Assembly (NCBI RefSeq): GCF_036013915.1
Contig: NZ_CP107899.1
Span: 124,001 to 188,000, forward strand
DNA length: 64,000 bases
Source: Streptomyces sp. NBC_00464
Lineage (GTDB): Bacteria > Actinomycetota > Actinomycetes > Streptomycetales > Streptomycetaceae
Reading direction: 5' to 3'
Positions 1-7,717 of the stretch are shown piece after piece. The position numbers and the translations under genes were made by a program. The stretch's first letter is position 1; each line of letters begins with the position of its first letter. The notes beneath the pieces are model-generated. The model ran no database searches, had not been told where the DNA came from, and saw nothing but the letters and a program-made list of their open reading frames with translations.

Positions 1-1
1 G

Positions 2-241
2 GACAGCGGCGAGACCGTGGAGCAGGAGGTCAAGCGACACGGTCCGGGACTGCCGGGGCTCGCGGACTTCTATCTGTCCGGCGTCTGGGCCACCACCGGC
101 GGCCTGATCCGGGCCGCGGCCTCGGGACGGCACGTCATGCACTTCGTCTGCCGCGACGACGGGCGGCCGTTCACCGCCTCCGTCGACGACAGCGCCCCTC
201 TCCCCGTACAACTCATCGAACCCGCAGGAGCGACCCCGTGA
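2..241 (+). CDS. C-terminal end of an FAD-dependent (phytoene-desaturase-like) oxidoreductase, partial
   Basis: Only the last 79 residues lie in the window; the frame is open to the left edge. The stretch around FYLSGVWATTGGLIRAAASG resembles the closing part of phytoene-desaturase/amine-oxidase-type flavoproteins, where a Gly-rich segment near the C-terminus contacts FAD. The stop overlaps the GTG start of the next gene (GTGA), so the two are translationally coupled. With the following reductase and Rieske oxygenase it forms a three-gene oxidative unit. The substrate cannot be inferred from this fragment, and the FAD-binding N-terminus is outside the window. Confidence 0.6.
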   Translation, partial: DSGETVEQEVKRHGPGLPGLADFYLSGVWATTGGLIRAAASGRHVMHFVCRDDGRPFTASVDDSAPLPVQLIEPAGATP

Positions 242-1293
242 AGACCGAGAAGTGGATCGTCAGCGAGCACAACGACGGCGTGCCGGACGTGGACCGGATG
301 TACGTGAAGGTGGTGGAGGAGCTCGACACCGACCTGGCCGAGGACGAGATGCTGCTGCGCACGCGGTACGTCTCCGTCGACCCGTACCTCCACGGGATCG
401 CCCTGGACACCCCGATGGGCGACCACATGGGCGCCGACTCGATCATGGAGGTGCTGGCGGCCGGACCGCGGGCGATGTTCGGCGTCGGGGACCTCGTGCA
501 GGGCTTCGGCGGCTGGCGCACCCACCTGGTCAGTAACGGCGCGGGGGCGCTGTGGCAGACCGGCACGTTCCCGATGGTCTTCCCCGCGTACCGGAAGCTG
601 GACCCGGCCCACTACGACGAGGCGCTGCCGCTGAGCACCGCGCTCGGCATCCTCGGCGGCGCCGGGATGACCGCGTGGGGCGCCCTCACCACCTTCCTGG
701 CCGTACGGACCGGCGACACGGTCCTGATCAGCGGCGCGTCCGGCGCGATCGGCACGCTGGTCGGGCAGCTGGCGAAGCGGGCGGGCGCGCGGGTGGTGGG
801 CACGACCGGTTCGCCGGAGAAGGCGGCGCGGCTGACGGCGCTCGGCTTCGACGCCGTCGTCGTCTTCCGGCACGGCGGGGACCCTGCGCAGCTCCGCGAG
901 GACCTGGCGAAGGCGGCTCCTGGCGGCGTCGACCGGTACTTCGACAACCTCGGCGGGGTCATGACCGACACCGTCTTCACGATGCTCACCGTGGACAGCC
1001 GGGTCGCGGTGTGCTGGCAGTGGGCGAGCCAGGTCGGCGGCGAGTGGACCGGGCCCCGGCTGCTGCCGTACATCATGTTCCCGCGCACGACGATCCGCGG
1101 GATCTTCGCGCTGGAGTGGTTCACCGAGGACAAGTGGGCGGCGCTGCACGCCGAGCTGGGGCCGCTGGTGCGCGCCGGCGAGATCCGCTACCAGCAGACC
1201 GTGCACCACGGCTTCGACTCCATTCCCGCCGCCTACCGCAGCCTGTACACCGACCGCGCGGCGTCCTTCGGCAAGGTGCTGGTCGAGCTGTGA
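238..1293 (+). CDS. NADP-dependent oxidoreductase, zinc-independent MDR (leukotriene B4 dehydrogenase / alkenal reductase-like) family
   Basis: 351 residues, full length for the zinc-free medium-chain reductases that reduce activated C=C bonds with NADPH. Residues 143-150 (GMTAWGAL) and the nucleotide-binding loop SGASGAIG at about 165-172, followed by QLAKRAGARVVGTTGS, are the family signatures; no zinc-ligand cysteine cluster is seen. The GTG start overlaps the stop of the upstream flavoprotein and the gene's own stop overlaps the Rieske start, so all three are probably one transcript. A cytosolic enoyl/alkenal reductase working with the neighbours is inferred; the substrate is unknown. Confidence 0.85.
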   Translation: MKTEKWIVSEHNDGVPDVDRMYVKVVEELDTDLAEDEMLLRTRYVSVDPYLHGIALDTPMGDHMGADSIMEVLAAGPRAMFGVGDLVQGFGGWRTHLVSNGAGALWQTGTFPMVFPAYRKLDPAHYDEALPLSTALGILGGAGMTAWGALTTFLAVRTGDTVLISGASGAIGTLVGQLAKRAGARVVGTTGSPEKAARLTALGFDAVVVFRHGGDPAQLREDLAKAAPGGVDRYFDNLGGVMTDTVFTMLTVDSRVAVCWQWASQVGGEWTGPRLLPYIMFPRTTIRGIFALEWFTEDKWAALHAELGPLVRAGEIRYQQTVHHGFDSIPAAYRSLYTDRAASFGKVLVEL

Positions 1294-2384
1294 GGCGCGG
1301 CCACACCCGGGCGCTCACGGAGGGCCCGAGCCCGGCCGACGCGCACGAGCCAGTCCTGCCGTACCCCGACGGCTGGTTCTCGGTGGCGTTCTCCTCGGAG
1401 GTGGTGCGGGGGACGCTGCTGACCCGGCCGCTCCAGGGCGAGGACGTGGTGCTCTACCGGCTCCGCGACGGCGAGGTGCGGGCGGTCCGCCCGTACTGCC
1501 CGCACCTGGGGGCGCATCTCGGGCTCGGCGCGCTGGAGGGCGACGAACTGCTGTGCCCCTTCCACCGCTTCGCCTTCGGCCCGGACGGCGCCTGCACGCG
1601 GACGGGGTACGGCACGCCCCCGCCGCCGTCCTCGGACCTGACCCTGCTGCCGGTGCGCGAGGTCGACGGCGCCGTCTTCGTGTGGCGGCACCACGACGGG
1701 CGGGCGCCGGACTGGGAGCTCACGCCCTGGCACACGCTCGGGACGCGGGCGCCGCGGTTGGCCGCGTGGGAGATGGCGGGGCACAGCCAGGACGTGGTCG
1801 AGAACACGGTGGACATCGGGCACTTCACGCCGCTGCACGGCTGGGGCGCGTCGGAGGTAGCCGAGCCGGCGGTCTTCGAGGGGCGGTCCTTCCGGGTCTC
1901 GGTGCGCTCCGAGGAGCGGGTGCCGCTGCTGGGCGCGAGTCCGCTGGAGGTGACGCTGGAGGGCAACGGGATCAGCCGGGTGCACGTGTGCACGGCGCTC
2001 CCTCGGTTCGGGGTGCGCACCTGTGCCGTATACACGACCACGATGATCGCGCCCGCGGCCTTCCAGCTGCGCCAGACGAGCCGCTTCGAGGTGGCCGAGC
2101 CGGCCGCCCTTCCGGCCCCGCTGGCCCGCTGGGTGAGCGGCTCGGCACACCGGCTGCTGGCGGGTGTGATGTTCCGGGGCAACTGCGCTTTCGTGTCCCA
2201 GGACTTCCCGGTCTGGGCGACGAAGCGGTACGTGTCTCCGCCCCGGCTGGCCCGCGGCGACGGCCCGATCGGCCCGTTCCGCCACTGGGCCCGGCAGTTC
2301 TACCCGCCGGACCGGCTGCGGGCGCGGGTGCCGTCGTCAGTGATGCGGGGAGCGGCGGGGGAAGCGGAGAGCAGGGTGACGTAG
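1290..2384 (+). CDS. Rieske non-heme iron oxygenase (ring-hydroxylase / steroid oxygenase-like)
   Basis: 364 residues from a GTG that overlaps the preceding stop (GTGA); longer in-frame starts lie inside the MDR gene and are rejected. The Rieske 2Fe-2S motif is intact: C70-P-H72 and C89-P-F-H92. The mononuclear iron site follows at residues 171-183 (EN..D..HF...H: D175, H178, H183), giving the order Rieske domain then catalytic domain as in KshA-like and cholesterol-7-desaturase-like oxygenases. It would need an electron donor; no ferredoxin gene is nearby, and the flavoprotein or the NADPH reductase beside it are only candidates. It may act on a terpenoid, steroid or aromatic substrate, which is not decidable from sequence. 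Confidence 0.85.
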   Translation: MRRGHTRALTEGPSPADAHEPVLPYPDGWFSVAFSSEVVRGTLLTRPLQGEDVVLYRLRDGEVRAVRPYCPHLGAHLGLGALEGDELLCPFHRFAFGPDGACTRTGYGTPPPPSSDLTLLPVREVDGAVFVWRHHDGRAPDWELTPWHTLGTRAPRLAAWEMAGHSQDVVENTVDIGHFTPLHGWGASEVAEPAVFEGRSFRVSVRSEERVPLLGASPLEVTLEGNGISRVHVCTALPRFGVRTCAVYTTTMIAPAAFQLRQTSRFEVAEPAALPAPLARWVSGSAHRLLAGVMFRGNCAFVSQDFPVWATKRYVSPPRLARGDGPIGPFRHWARQFYPPDRLRARVPSSVMRGAAGEAESRVT

Positions 2385-2481
2385 CCCGGCCGCTCCGAGA
2401 AGCCGGGGGCGGGGGCTTCGCCGGACGGGAGGACGGGGCGGTTCGGATGACGGCGGGGCGTCAGGCGCTCCGCCACGCCTG

Positions 2482-2730
2482 GTGCTCTTCGAGCGCGAGC
2501 ATCTGCGCCGCCACGACCTCCGACACACCGGACTGACCTGGTTCGCCGACGCCGGGGTCCACGTACCCGTCCTCCGCAGAATCGCCGGCCACGGTTCACT
2601 GACCACCACCCAGCGCTACCTGCACCCGGACGTCCACAAGATCACGGCCGCCGGGGCGGCGCTCTCGGCCCACTTCAACGTGCTGCGCGCACCACGCTCA
2701 CTCCCGAGCCCCGTCGTCATGACCCGCTGA
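2482..2730 (+). pseudogene. Truncated tyrosine recombinase (phage/AICE-type integrase) C-terminal remnant
   Basis: 82 codons from a GTG. The protein keeps the end of a tyrosine-integrase catalytic domain: RHTGLTWFADAG, then RIAGHGSLTTTQRY, i.e. the second Arg (R-H-x-x), the His/Gly-His box and the nucleophilic Tyr. A full integrase is about 350-450 residues, so at least three quarters including the first catalytic Arg is missing. It lies about 110 bp from the 3' end of a tRNA-Pro gene, the normal position of an integrase in a site-specifically integrated element. Read as a scar of a decayed element; no excisionase, replication or transfer gene remains. Confidence 0.75.
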
Positions 2731-2783
2731 CCCGGTCAAGGACGCCGGACCCCTACTTGGTCCCCAACCGGTCCCCAAAAATG

Positions 2784-2823
2784 ATCAGGGCCGGTTTCGG
2801 ATTGCTCCGAAACCGGCCCTGAT
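2784..2823 (-). terminator. Rho-independent terminator of the tRNA-Pro transcript
   Basis: A perfect 17-bp inverted repeat with a 6-nt loop, containing GGCCGGTTTCGG in one arm, followed on the minus strand by a run of five T. It starts 17 nt past the 3' end of the leftward tRNA gene and is a canonical intrinsic terminator. Confidence 0.85.
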
Positions 2824-2839
2824 CTACGACTGTCTCCAG

Positions 2840-2913
<74 letters not shown>

Positions 2914-3003
2914 TTGCCCGCCTGACCTGGGGTTTCCCCCTGGCTGAACGCGCATGAGAACAATACCGCACTTCAACCGGTGGTCACGAACGGCTTTCCC
3001 CGC

Positions 3004-3025
3004 TTGACCTCAACCGCACTTGATG
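3004..3025 (+). promoter_or_regulatory. Possible MerR/SoxR-type promoter dyad upstream of the split transketolase
   Basis: TTGACC at 3004-3009 is followed by the dyad CCTCAACCGCACTTGATG (3008-3025), which resembles the CCTCAA...TTGAGG operators that MerR-family activators bind between -35 and -10. No convincing -10 follows at 17-19 bp and no MerR gene is in the window, so this is a candidate only. Confidence 0.35.
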
Positions 3026-3041
3026 TTGAACGCTGATCGGC

Positions 3042-3743
3042 ATGACGAACACGACTGCCGCACCGGCTTCCGCATACCGCGACCTGCCCCGGCTCATGAG
3101 CCTGATGACCGGCGACGAAAAGCACGGCCCCGCCGCCACCTCGACCCTCGACGCCCTGTGGGTGCTGTACGACCGGGTGCTGCGGGTGACACCCGAGACC
3201 GTCGACGCGCCGGACCGCGACCGGTTCCTGCTGTCGAAGGGGCACGGGCCGATGGCGTACTACGCGGTCCTCGCCGCGCACGGGTTCTTCGGCGAGGAGC
3301 TGCTGACCGGCTTCGGATCGTACGACTCGCCGCTCGGCCACCATCCCGACCGGCTGCTGGTGCCCGGCGCCGAGATCGGCAGCGGCTCACTGGGGCACGG
3401 GCTGCCGCTGGCCGTGGGGACCGCGCTGGGGCTGCGGGCCCAGGGGCTGACCGGGCCGCGGGTGTGGGTGCTGACCGGAGACGCCGAGCTGGACGAGGGC
3501 AGCAATCACGAGGCGATCGCCTACGCGGGCCCGGCCGGCCTGGAGCAGCTGCACACCGTGGTGATCGACAACGCCTCGGCGACGTACGGCCGCCCCGGCG
3601 GGATCGCGGAGCGGTTCGCGACCGCGGGCTGGTCGGTCGAGTCGGTGGACGGGCGGGACCACGAAGCCCTGTACACGGCCTTCACCGCACCGCACCCGGG
3701 GCAGCCGAGGGCCGTGGTCGCCCGGGTCGCCCCCAAGAGCTGA
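3042..3743 (+). CDS. Transketolase, N-terminal subunit
   Basis: 233 residues covering the thiamine-diphosphate-binding (PP) half of transketolase. LSKGHGPMAYY (about 65-75) and the TPP/Mg signature GDAELDEGSNHEA ending in VVIDN (about 148-180) are present. It should form a two-subunit enzyme with the next gene, moving two-carbon ketol units between sugar phosphates in the cytosol. Split transketolases are usual in specialised or secondary sugar metabolism, beside a full-length housekeeping tkt elsewhere. The ATG follows a short leader with a possible MerR-type site; the partner begins 75 bp downstream. A DXS-like role cannot be excluded. Confidence 0.85.
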   Translation: MTNTTAAPASAYRDLPRLMSLMTGDEKHGPAATSTLDALWVLYDRVLRVTPETVDAPDRDRFLLSKGHGPMAYYAVLAAHGFFGEELLTGFGSYDSPLGHHPDRLLVPGAEIGSGSLGHGLPLAVGTALGLRAQGLTGPRVWVLTGDAELDEGSNHEAIAYAGPAGLEQLHTVVIDNASATYGRPGGIAERFATAGWSVESVDGRDHEALYTAFTAPHPGQPRAVVARVAPKS

Positions 3744-3817
3744 GTCACGCGGCACACGCGCCCACCCACATCCCGCGACCGAAGAATCCGATGACTCCGA
3801 AGAAGAGGAACATCCCC

Positions 3818-4720
3818 ATGGACACGATGCGCGACCGCTTCATCGCCACCACCACACGCCTGCTCGACGAGGATCCCCGCCTGGCACTCGTCCTGGCGGA
3901 GATCAGCCGCGACGGATTCGACCGGGCCGAGCGGGACCATCCCGACCGGGTCGTCAACGTCGGCATCCGCGAGCAGCTGCTCGTCGGGGCCGGGGCCGGG
4001 ATGGCGCTCACCGGAATGCGACCGATCGTGCACACCTTCGCAAGCTTCCTGGTGGAGCGGCCGTTCGAGCAGGTGAAGCTGGACTTCGGCCACCAGGGGG
4101 TCGGCGGGGTGCTGGTGAGCGCCGGGGCCTCGTACGACTGGCCGGCCGGCGGGTTCACCCACATGGCGCCCGGGGACGTCGCTCTCATGGACACGCTGGA
4201 CGGGTGGACCGTGCACGTTCCGGGGCATCCCGACGAGGCGGAGACGCTGCTGCGTGAGGCGGCCGCAGGGGACGGGCGGGTGTACGTGCGACTGTCGCTG
4301 CAGTCCAACGACCGGGGGCGTCCGGTCGGTGGGACGGGCGGGTTCACCACCGTGCGGGAGGGAGCGGACGGGGTCGTGGTCGCCGTCGGCCCGATGCTCG
4401 ACAACGTCCTCGCCGCGACGGAGGGACTCGACGTGACCGTGTTGTACGCGACCACGGTGCGCCCGTTCGACGCCCAGGGGCTCCGCCGGGCGGTCGGCGA
4501 CCGGACCACCGCCGATGTCGTGATCGTCGAGCCGTATCTGGCGGGCACCTCGACGGGCGCCGCCAACGACGCGCTCGCCGTGCTCCCCCACCGGATCCTG
4601 GGGCTCGGCGTGGCCCGCGAGGAACTGCGGCGGTACGGGCAGATGGACGAGCACCTCGCGGCGCACGGCCTGGACCCGCAAGGGCTGCGGCAGCGGATCG
4701 GCGGATTCCTGGGCCGGTGA
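3818..4720 (+). CDS. Transketolase, C-terminal subunit
   Basis: 300 residues giving the pyrimidine-binding and C-terminal halves of transketolase. It carries the VNVGIREQLLVGAGAG segment with the conserved catalytic-type Glu and the HTFASFLVERPFEQ region typical of this subunit. The ATG at 3818 is preferred because AGAAGAGGAA precedes it at good spacing; an in-frame ATG at 3791 would add nine residues. It pairs with the N-terminal subunit just upstream. It lies directly before the polysaccharide locus but has its own upstream signal, so a functional link to uronic-acid or pentose catabolism is only inference. Confidence 0.85.
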   Translation: MDTMRDRFIATTTRLLDEDPRLALVLAEISRDGFDRAERDHPDRVVNVGIREQLLVGAGAGMALTGMRPIVHTFASFLVERPFEQVKLDFGHQGVGGVLVSAGASYDWPAGGFTHMAPGDVALMDTLDGWTVHVPGHPDEAETLLREAAAGDGRVYVRLSLQSNDRGRPVGGTGGFTTVREGADGVVVAVGPMLDNVLAATEGLDVTVLYATTVRPFDAQGLRRAVGDRTTADVVIVEPYLAGTSTGAANDALAVLPHRILGLGVAREELRRYGQMDEHLAAHGLDPQGLRQRIGGFLGR

Positions 4721-4749
4721 ACCGGCGGTGCGCGGCCGCGGCCCGCCCA

Positions 4750-4805
4750 TTGACCCCGCGGCAGGCGTGAACCTACCCTGACAACGCACTCAGAAAGCGC
4801 TTTCT
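4750..4805 (+). promoter_or_regulatory. Promoter with a downstream LacI-type operator for the CBM6 gene
   Basis: TTGACC (4750-4755), an 18-bp spacer and TACCCT (4774-4779) form a plausible sigma-70-type promoter. A perfect 14-bp palindrome AGAAAGCGCTTTCT (4792-4805), with the central GCGC typical of LacI/GalR-family operators, lies just past the predicted start point, a position suited to repression. It differs from the AACCGCTTAC sites of the two large operons of the locus. Confidence 0.6.
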
Positions 4806-4841
4806 AACCCTCCTCGGCACCTATCGCACAGGGAGCGCCCG

Positions 4842-5453
4842 ATGAACCGTCCCCCTCCGATCCGTGGTGTCTTACGGAGCCTGTTCCCCCCACGCGACCT
4901 CATTCCCATCGCCGGCCTCGTCCTCTGCCCGGTGATCACCCTCTGCCTGCTGGCGAGCTCACCTTCCCGGGCGCATGCCGCCCCCTCGCGGGTACCGGGT
5001 CTGGTCCCGGTCACCTGGCCACAGCCCGCCTTCTGCGAGGCGGAGTGGTTCACGACGACCGGCGGGGCGCACGGCGGAGCGATGACGGAGAACCGGGCCG
5101 GCGACTCCGGCGGGAGGCGGATCACGGAGATCGAGGACGGCGACTGGATCGACCTCGGCCGCGTGTCGCCTGCGACAGTCCGCTCGGTGACCGTCCGCGC
5201 CGCATCCGGCGGCATCGGCGGCACGGTCGAATTCCGGTCGGGGTCACCGGCCGGACCGCTCCTGGGGAGCCTCGCCGTCCCGGTCACCGGCGGATGGGAG
5301 CGCCCCGCGTCGCCGACGGCCCGGCTGACGGGTGCCGAGGGCGGGGTACGGCTGTTCGCCGTGTTCACCAATCCTGCATGGGGTGCGGGATCGGCCGACC
5401 TGTTCGCTGTGGACTGGTTCCGCTTCAACCCTCCGGCGGCCGGTGACGGATAG
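4842..5453 (+). CDS. Secreted carbohydrate-binding protein (CBM6-like), TTA-containing
   Basis: 203 residues. A long N-terminal signal region has a hydrophobic core at about 20-38 and ends near SRAHAA. The rest is a single beta-sandwich resembling CBM6: EAEWFTTTGG, a GDWIDLG strand, VTVRAASGGIGGTVEFR, the TGGWE turn and the closing FAVDWFRF. No catalytic module is attached. It would bind extracellular polysaccharide. Codon 11 is TTA, a codon Streptomyces reads only through the bldA tRNA, so translation should be tied to development. A LacI-type palindrome lies 36 bp upstream. It converges with the beta-helix gene across a shared terminator. Confidence 0.75.
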   Translation: MNRPPPIRGVLRSLFPPRDLIPIAGLVLCPVITLCLLASSPSRAHAAPSRVPGLVPVTWPQPAFCEAEWFTTTGGAHGGAMTENRAGDSGGRRITEIEDGDWIDLGRVSPATVRSVTVRAASGGIGGTVEFRSGSPAGPLLGSLAVPVTGGWERPASPTARLTGAEGGVRLFAVFTNPAWGAGSADLFAVDWFRFNPPAAGDG

Positions 5454-5464
5454 CCGGCGCAACG

Positions 5465-5504
5465 CCGGACACCGGACCGGCCCGAGGGCCGGTCCGGTGT
5501 CCGG
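5465..5504. terminator. Bidirectional terminator between convergent genes
   Basis: A perfect 19-bp GC-rich inverted repeat (arms of CCGGACACCGGACCGGCCC type) with a minimal 2-nt centre lies between the stop of the rightward CBM6 gene and the stop of the leftward beta-helix gene. It would fold equally in both transcripts; no T-run, as is common in Streptomyces. Confidence 0.8.
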
Positions 5505-5518
5505 GTGCGGTGGAGGTG

Positions 5519-7717
5519 TCAGGAGTGGACGAGCACCTGCGCCAGTGCCACCCGGCCTGTGCCGGTGGCCACGATCTTCACCGTGCGGGTGCGGCTGTCC
5601 AGGTTCACCAGCGTGGGACGCAACGCCTTCCCACTGACGTGCACCGTGCCGTCGTCCGTCACGACGTCGAAGTCGGCCGTGGCGGAGCCGGAGTTGTTCC
5701 ACACCTCCACCTGCCGGACGTGCCGGACACCGCCGAGGTCCACCTGCCACCAGGCACCCTCCTCGGAGAGCGTGCGGGTGTCCGTGTTGGTGTCGGCGTC
5801 CAGGGCCAGTTCCGCCGTCGCCGTTCCCTCGGTGGAGGACTGGGTGGCCGTGCCCGTGCGCGCGAGGTCGGTGCGCAGCCGCTCGACCGGACCGCCGCGG
5901 GAACCCGCGCGAGCGGCGACGGCGAGCGCTTCGGCAGGCAGCCGGTCCAACCCGGTGAGGTTGTCCGTCATGACGGAGCCCCGGCCGGCGAGTGCGGGTG
6001 CGGCGGTGTCGGTCCAGTTGCCCCGGGCGATGTTCTCGATGCCGTAATCCGCCCAGTTGGAGACCCACTTGTAGCCGATGCGGGTGATGACGTTCTTCTC
6101 GACGGTGATGTGCGAGGACTGCTCGTCGAGGTAGATGCCGTTGCCGTCGCGCTCGGTGTTGCCGTACGCGGAGCGGTTGATGTAGTTGCCGCTCAGGACG
6201 GTGCCGGGCTGGGCGCCCTGGGTGTAGATGGCGCCGCCGTCGTGCTGCTGCTGCGCCACCTCCATGACGTCGGTGATGCGGTTGTTCGTCACCTTGTTGT
6301 CGCGCAGCACGGACTTCTGGGCCTCGGTCTGGTTCCAGCCCCAGCCGACGGAGATCCCGGAGTACGGGAGGTGGTCCAGGCTGTTGTGGTCGACGGTCAG
6401 CTCCGCCTCGTAACCGGCCCAGATACCGACCGCGTCGGTGTACTCCACGCCGGTGCGGCTGATGGTGTTGTACGCGACGGTGTTGCGCTCACCGGTGAGT
6501 TCGGCTCCGGGCATCGGCTCCGTGTCGCCGACGTACACCGCGCCCGATGACAGGTCGGTGAACGTCGAGCGAGTCACGGAGCTGTCCTTCGTGCCTGCTT
6601 CCAGGATCGCACCGGCCCCGCCGAGGTGGGTGAACCGGCTGTGGTCGATGCTCACCCCCCGTCCGCCGCGGACGGTGACCGCGGCGGACGGCTTGGTGTA
6701 GAAGCGGCCCGCGTGGTCGACGGGGCCGGTGGCTCCGGTCAGGGTGAGACCGGCCTGCATGCCCGCATAGCCCTCGTCGGTGCCGGGCTGTCGGTACGCC
6801 GCATACGCGAAGCCGATCCCGTCGACGGTGACGTCGTGGGCACCGTCGACGACGAGCAGCTGTTCGGTGTGCGGAGTGATGGCCTGCGCGCGGCGCATGT
6901 TCTCGCCCTTGCGCGGCAGGTAGGTGACGGTGCGGTCGGTCGAGTTCCAGACGAACTCGCCCGGCTGGTCAAGCAGTTCGGGGGCGTTCTCGAAGAAGGC
7001 GACGCCGCTGTAGCGGTTGGAGTCGACCGTGGTGGAGTCCCAGGCAGGTCCGGTGCGCTCGGTGCCACTCGCCGAATTGGTCCAGCAGGGCTGGGCGAAG
7101 GTCATGGTGTCGCCGCTGACGCCCGCGATCCGGCAGTGGTAGTTGCGCCAGCGGACCCGGATGACGGCCTCGGCGTCCGTGGGGCGCTGCCACCGGTCGA
7201 TTCCGGTGGCGGTCGCACCCGTCATGCCGGCCTTGGTCGCGTCGCACGTGGCGGCCGCGCAGGCCTCGCCTCGGGCGCGGGTCGCGCGGTTGCCGTCGAC
7301 GAAGAGCTGGCGCGGGGTGACACCGGCGGGGACATCGGCGCTCCAGGTGCCGTCGGTGTTCTGCCGCCAGCCCGTGATGTCCTGTCCGCCGGAGAGAACG
7401 GGCCGGGCGCCGGGGGCCGCGGCCCAGGAGACGCCGGAGTCCGCGGCGCCGAGCCTCAGGGGCTCGTCGAGCCGGTATGTACCGTTCTTGAGGAGCACAC
7501 GGACCTCGCGTCCTGTCACGGTGCGGGCCAGGTCGCGGGCCCCTTCCGTGGTGCAGGGGTGAGCGACGGTGCAGGAGGTGCCGTGGCCGTCCGGGGCCGC
7601 GTACAGGGTGCGGGTACCGGGTGCGGCCTGGGCCGTCGGGGCGGCGAGGAGCGCGGCCAGGAACACCGCGGTGGCGGTGGCGGCGGTTCCTCGTACGACG
7701 TTCATCGGGCGGTTCAC
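5519..7717 (-). CDS. Secreted right-handed beta-helix enzyme (GH141-like) with C-terminal discoidin/lectin-like domain
   Basis: 732 residues. A signal peptide ends near APTAQAAPG. Residues about 35-590 form a right-handed parallel beta-helix with repeated N-rich turns (SGNYINRS, VEKNVITRIG) and the segment LFVDGNRATRARG, common in GH141/pectate-lyase-fold glycan enzymes. Residues about 610-732 (WWQVDLGGVRHVRQVEVWNN) resemble an F5/8 type C or F-type lectin domain, so the enzyme probably binds glycans as well as cutting them. The GTG start overlaps the stop of the M1 peptidase (GTGA), making it the last gene of the leftward importer operon. An in-frame ATG at 7705 is an alternative start. Specificity (fucoside, xylan or uronide) is unresolved. 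Confidence 0.75.
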   Translation of the reverse strand: MNRPMNVVRGTAATATAVFLAALLAAPTAQAAPGTRTLYAAPDGHGTSCTVAHPCTTEGARDLARTVTGREVRVLLKNGTYRLDEPLRLGAADSGVSWAAAPGARPVLSGGQDITGWRQNTDGTWSADVPAGVTPRQLFVDGNRATRARGEACAAATCDATKAGMTGATATGIDRWQRPTDAEAVIRVRWRNYHCRIAGVSGDTMTFAQPCWTNSASGTERTGPAWDSTTVDSNRYSGVAFFENAPELLDQPGEFVWNSTDRTVTYLPRKGENMRRAQAITPHTEQLLVVDGAHDVTVDGIGFAYAAYRQPGTDEGYAGMQAGLTLTGATGPVDHAGRFYTKPSAAVTVRGGRGVSIDHSRFTHLGGAGAILEAGTKDSSVTRSTFTDLSSGAVYVGDTEPMPGAELTGERNTVAYNTISRTGVEYTDAVGIWAGYEAELTVDHNSLDHLPYSGISVGWGWNQTEAQKSVLRDNKVTNNRITDVMEVAQQQHDGGAIYTQGAQPGTVLSGNYINRSAYGNTERDGNGIYLDEQSSHITVEKNVITRIGYKWVSNWADYGIENIARGNWTDTAAPALAGRGSVMTDNLTGLDRLPAEALAVAARAGSRGGPVERLRTDLARTGTATQSSTEGTATAELALDADTNTDTRTLSEEGAWWQVDLGGVRHVRQVEVWNNSGSATADFDVVTDDGTVHVSGKALRPTLVNLDSRTRTVKIVATGTGRVALAQVLVHS

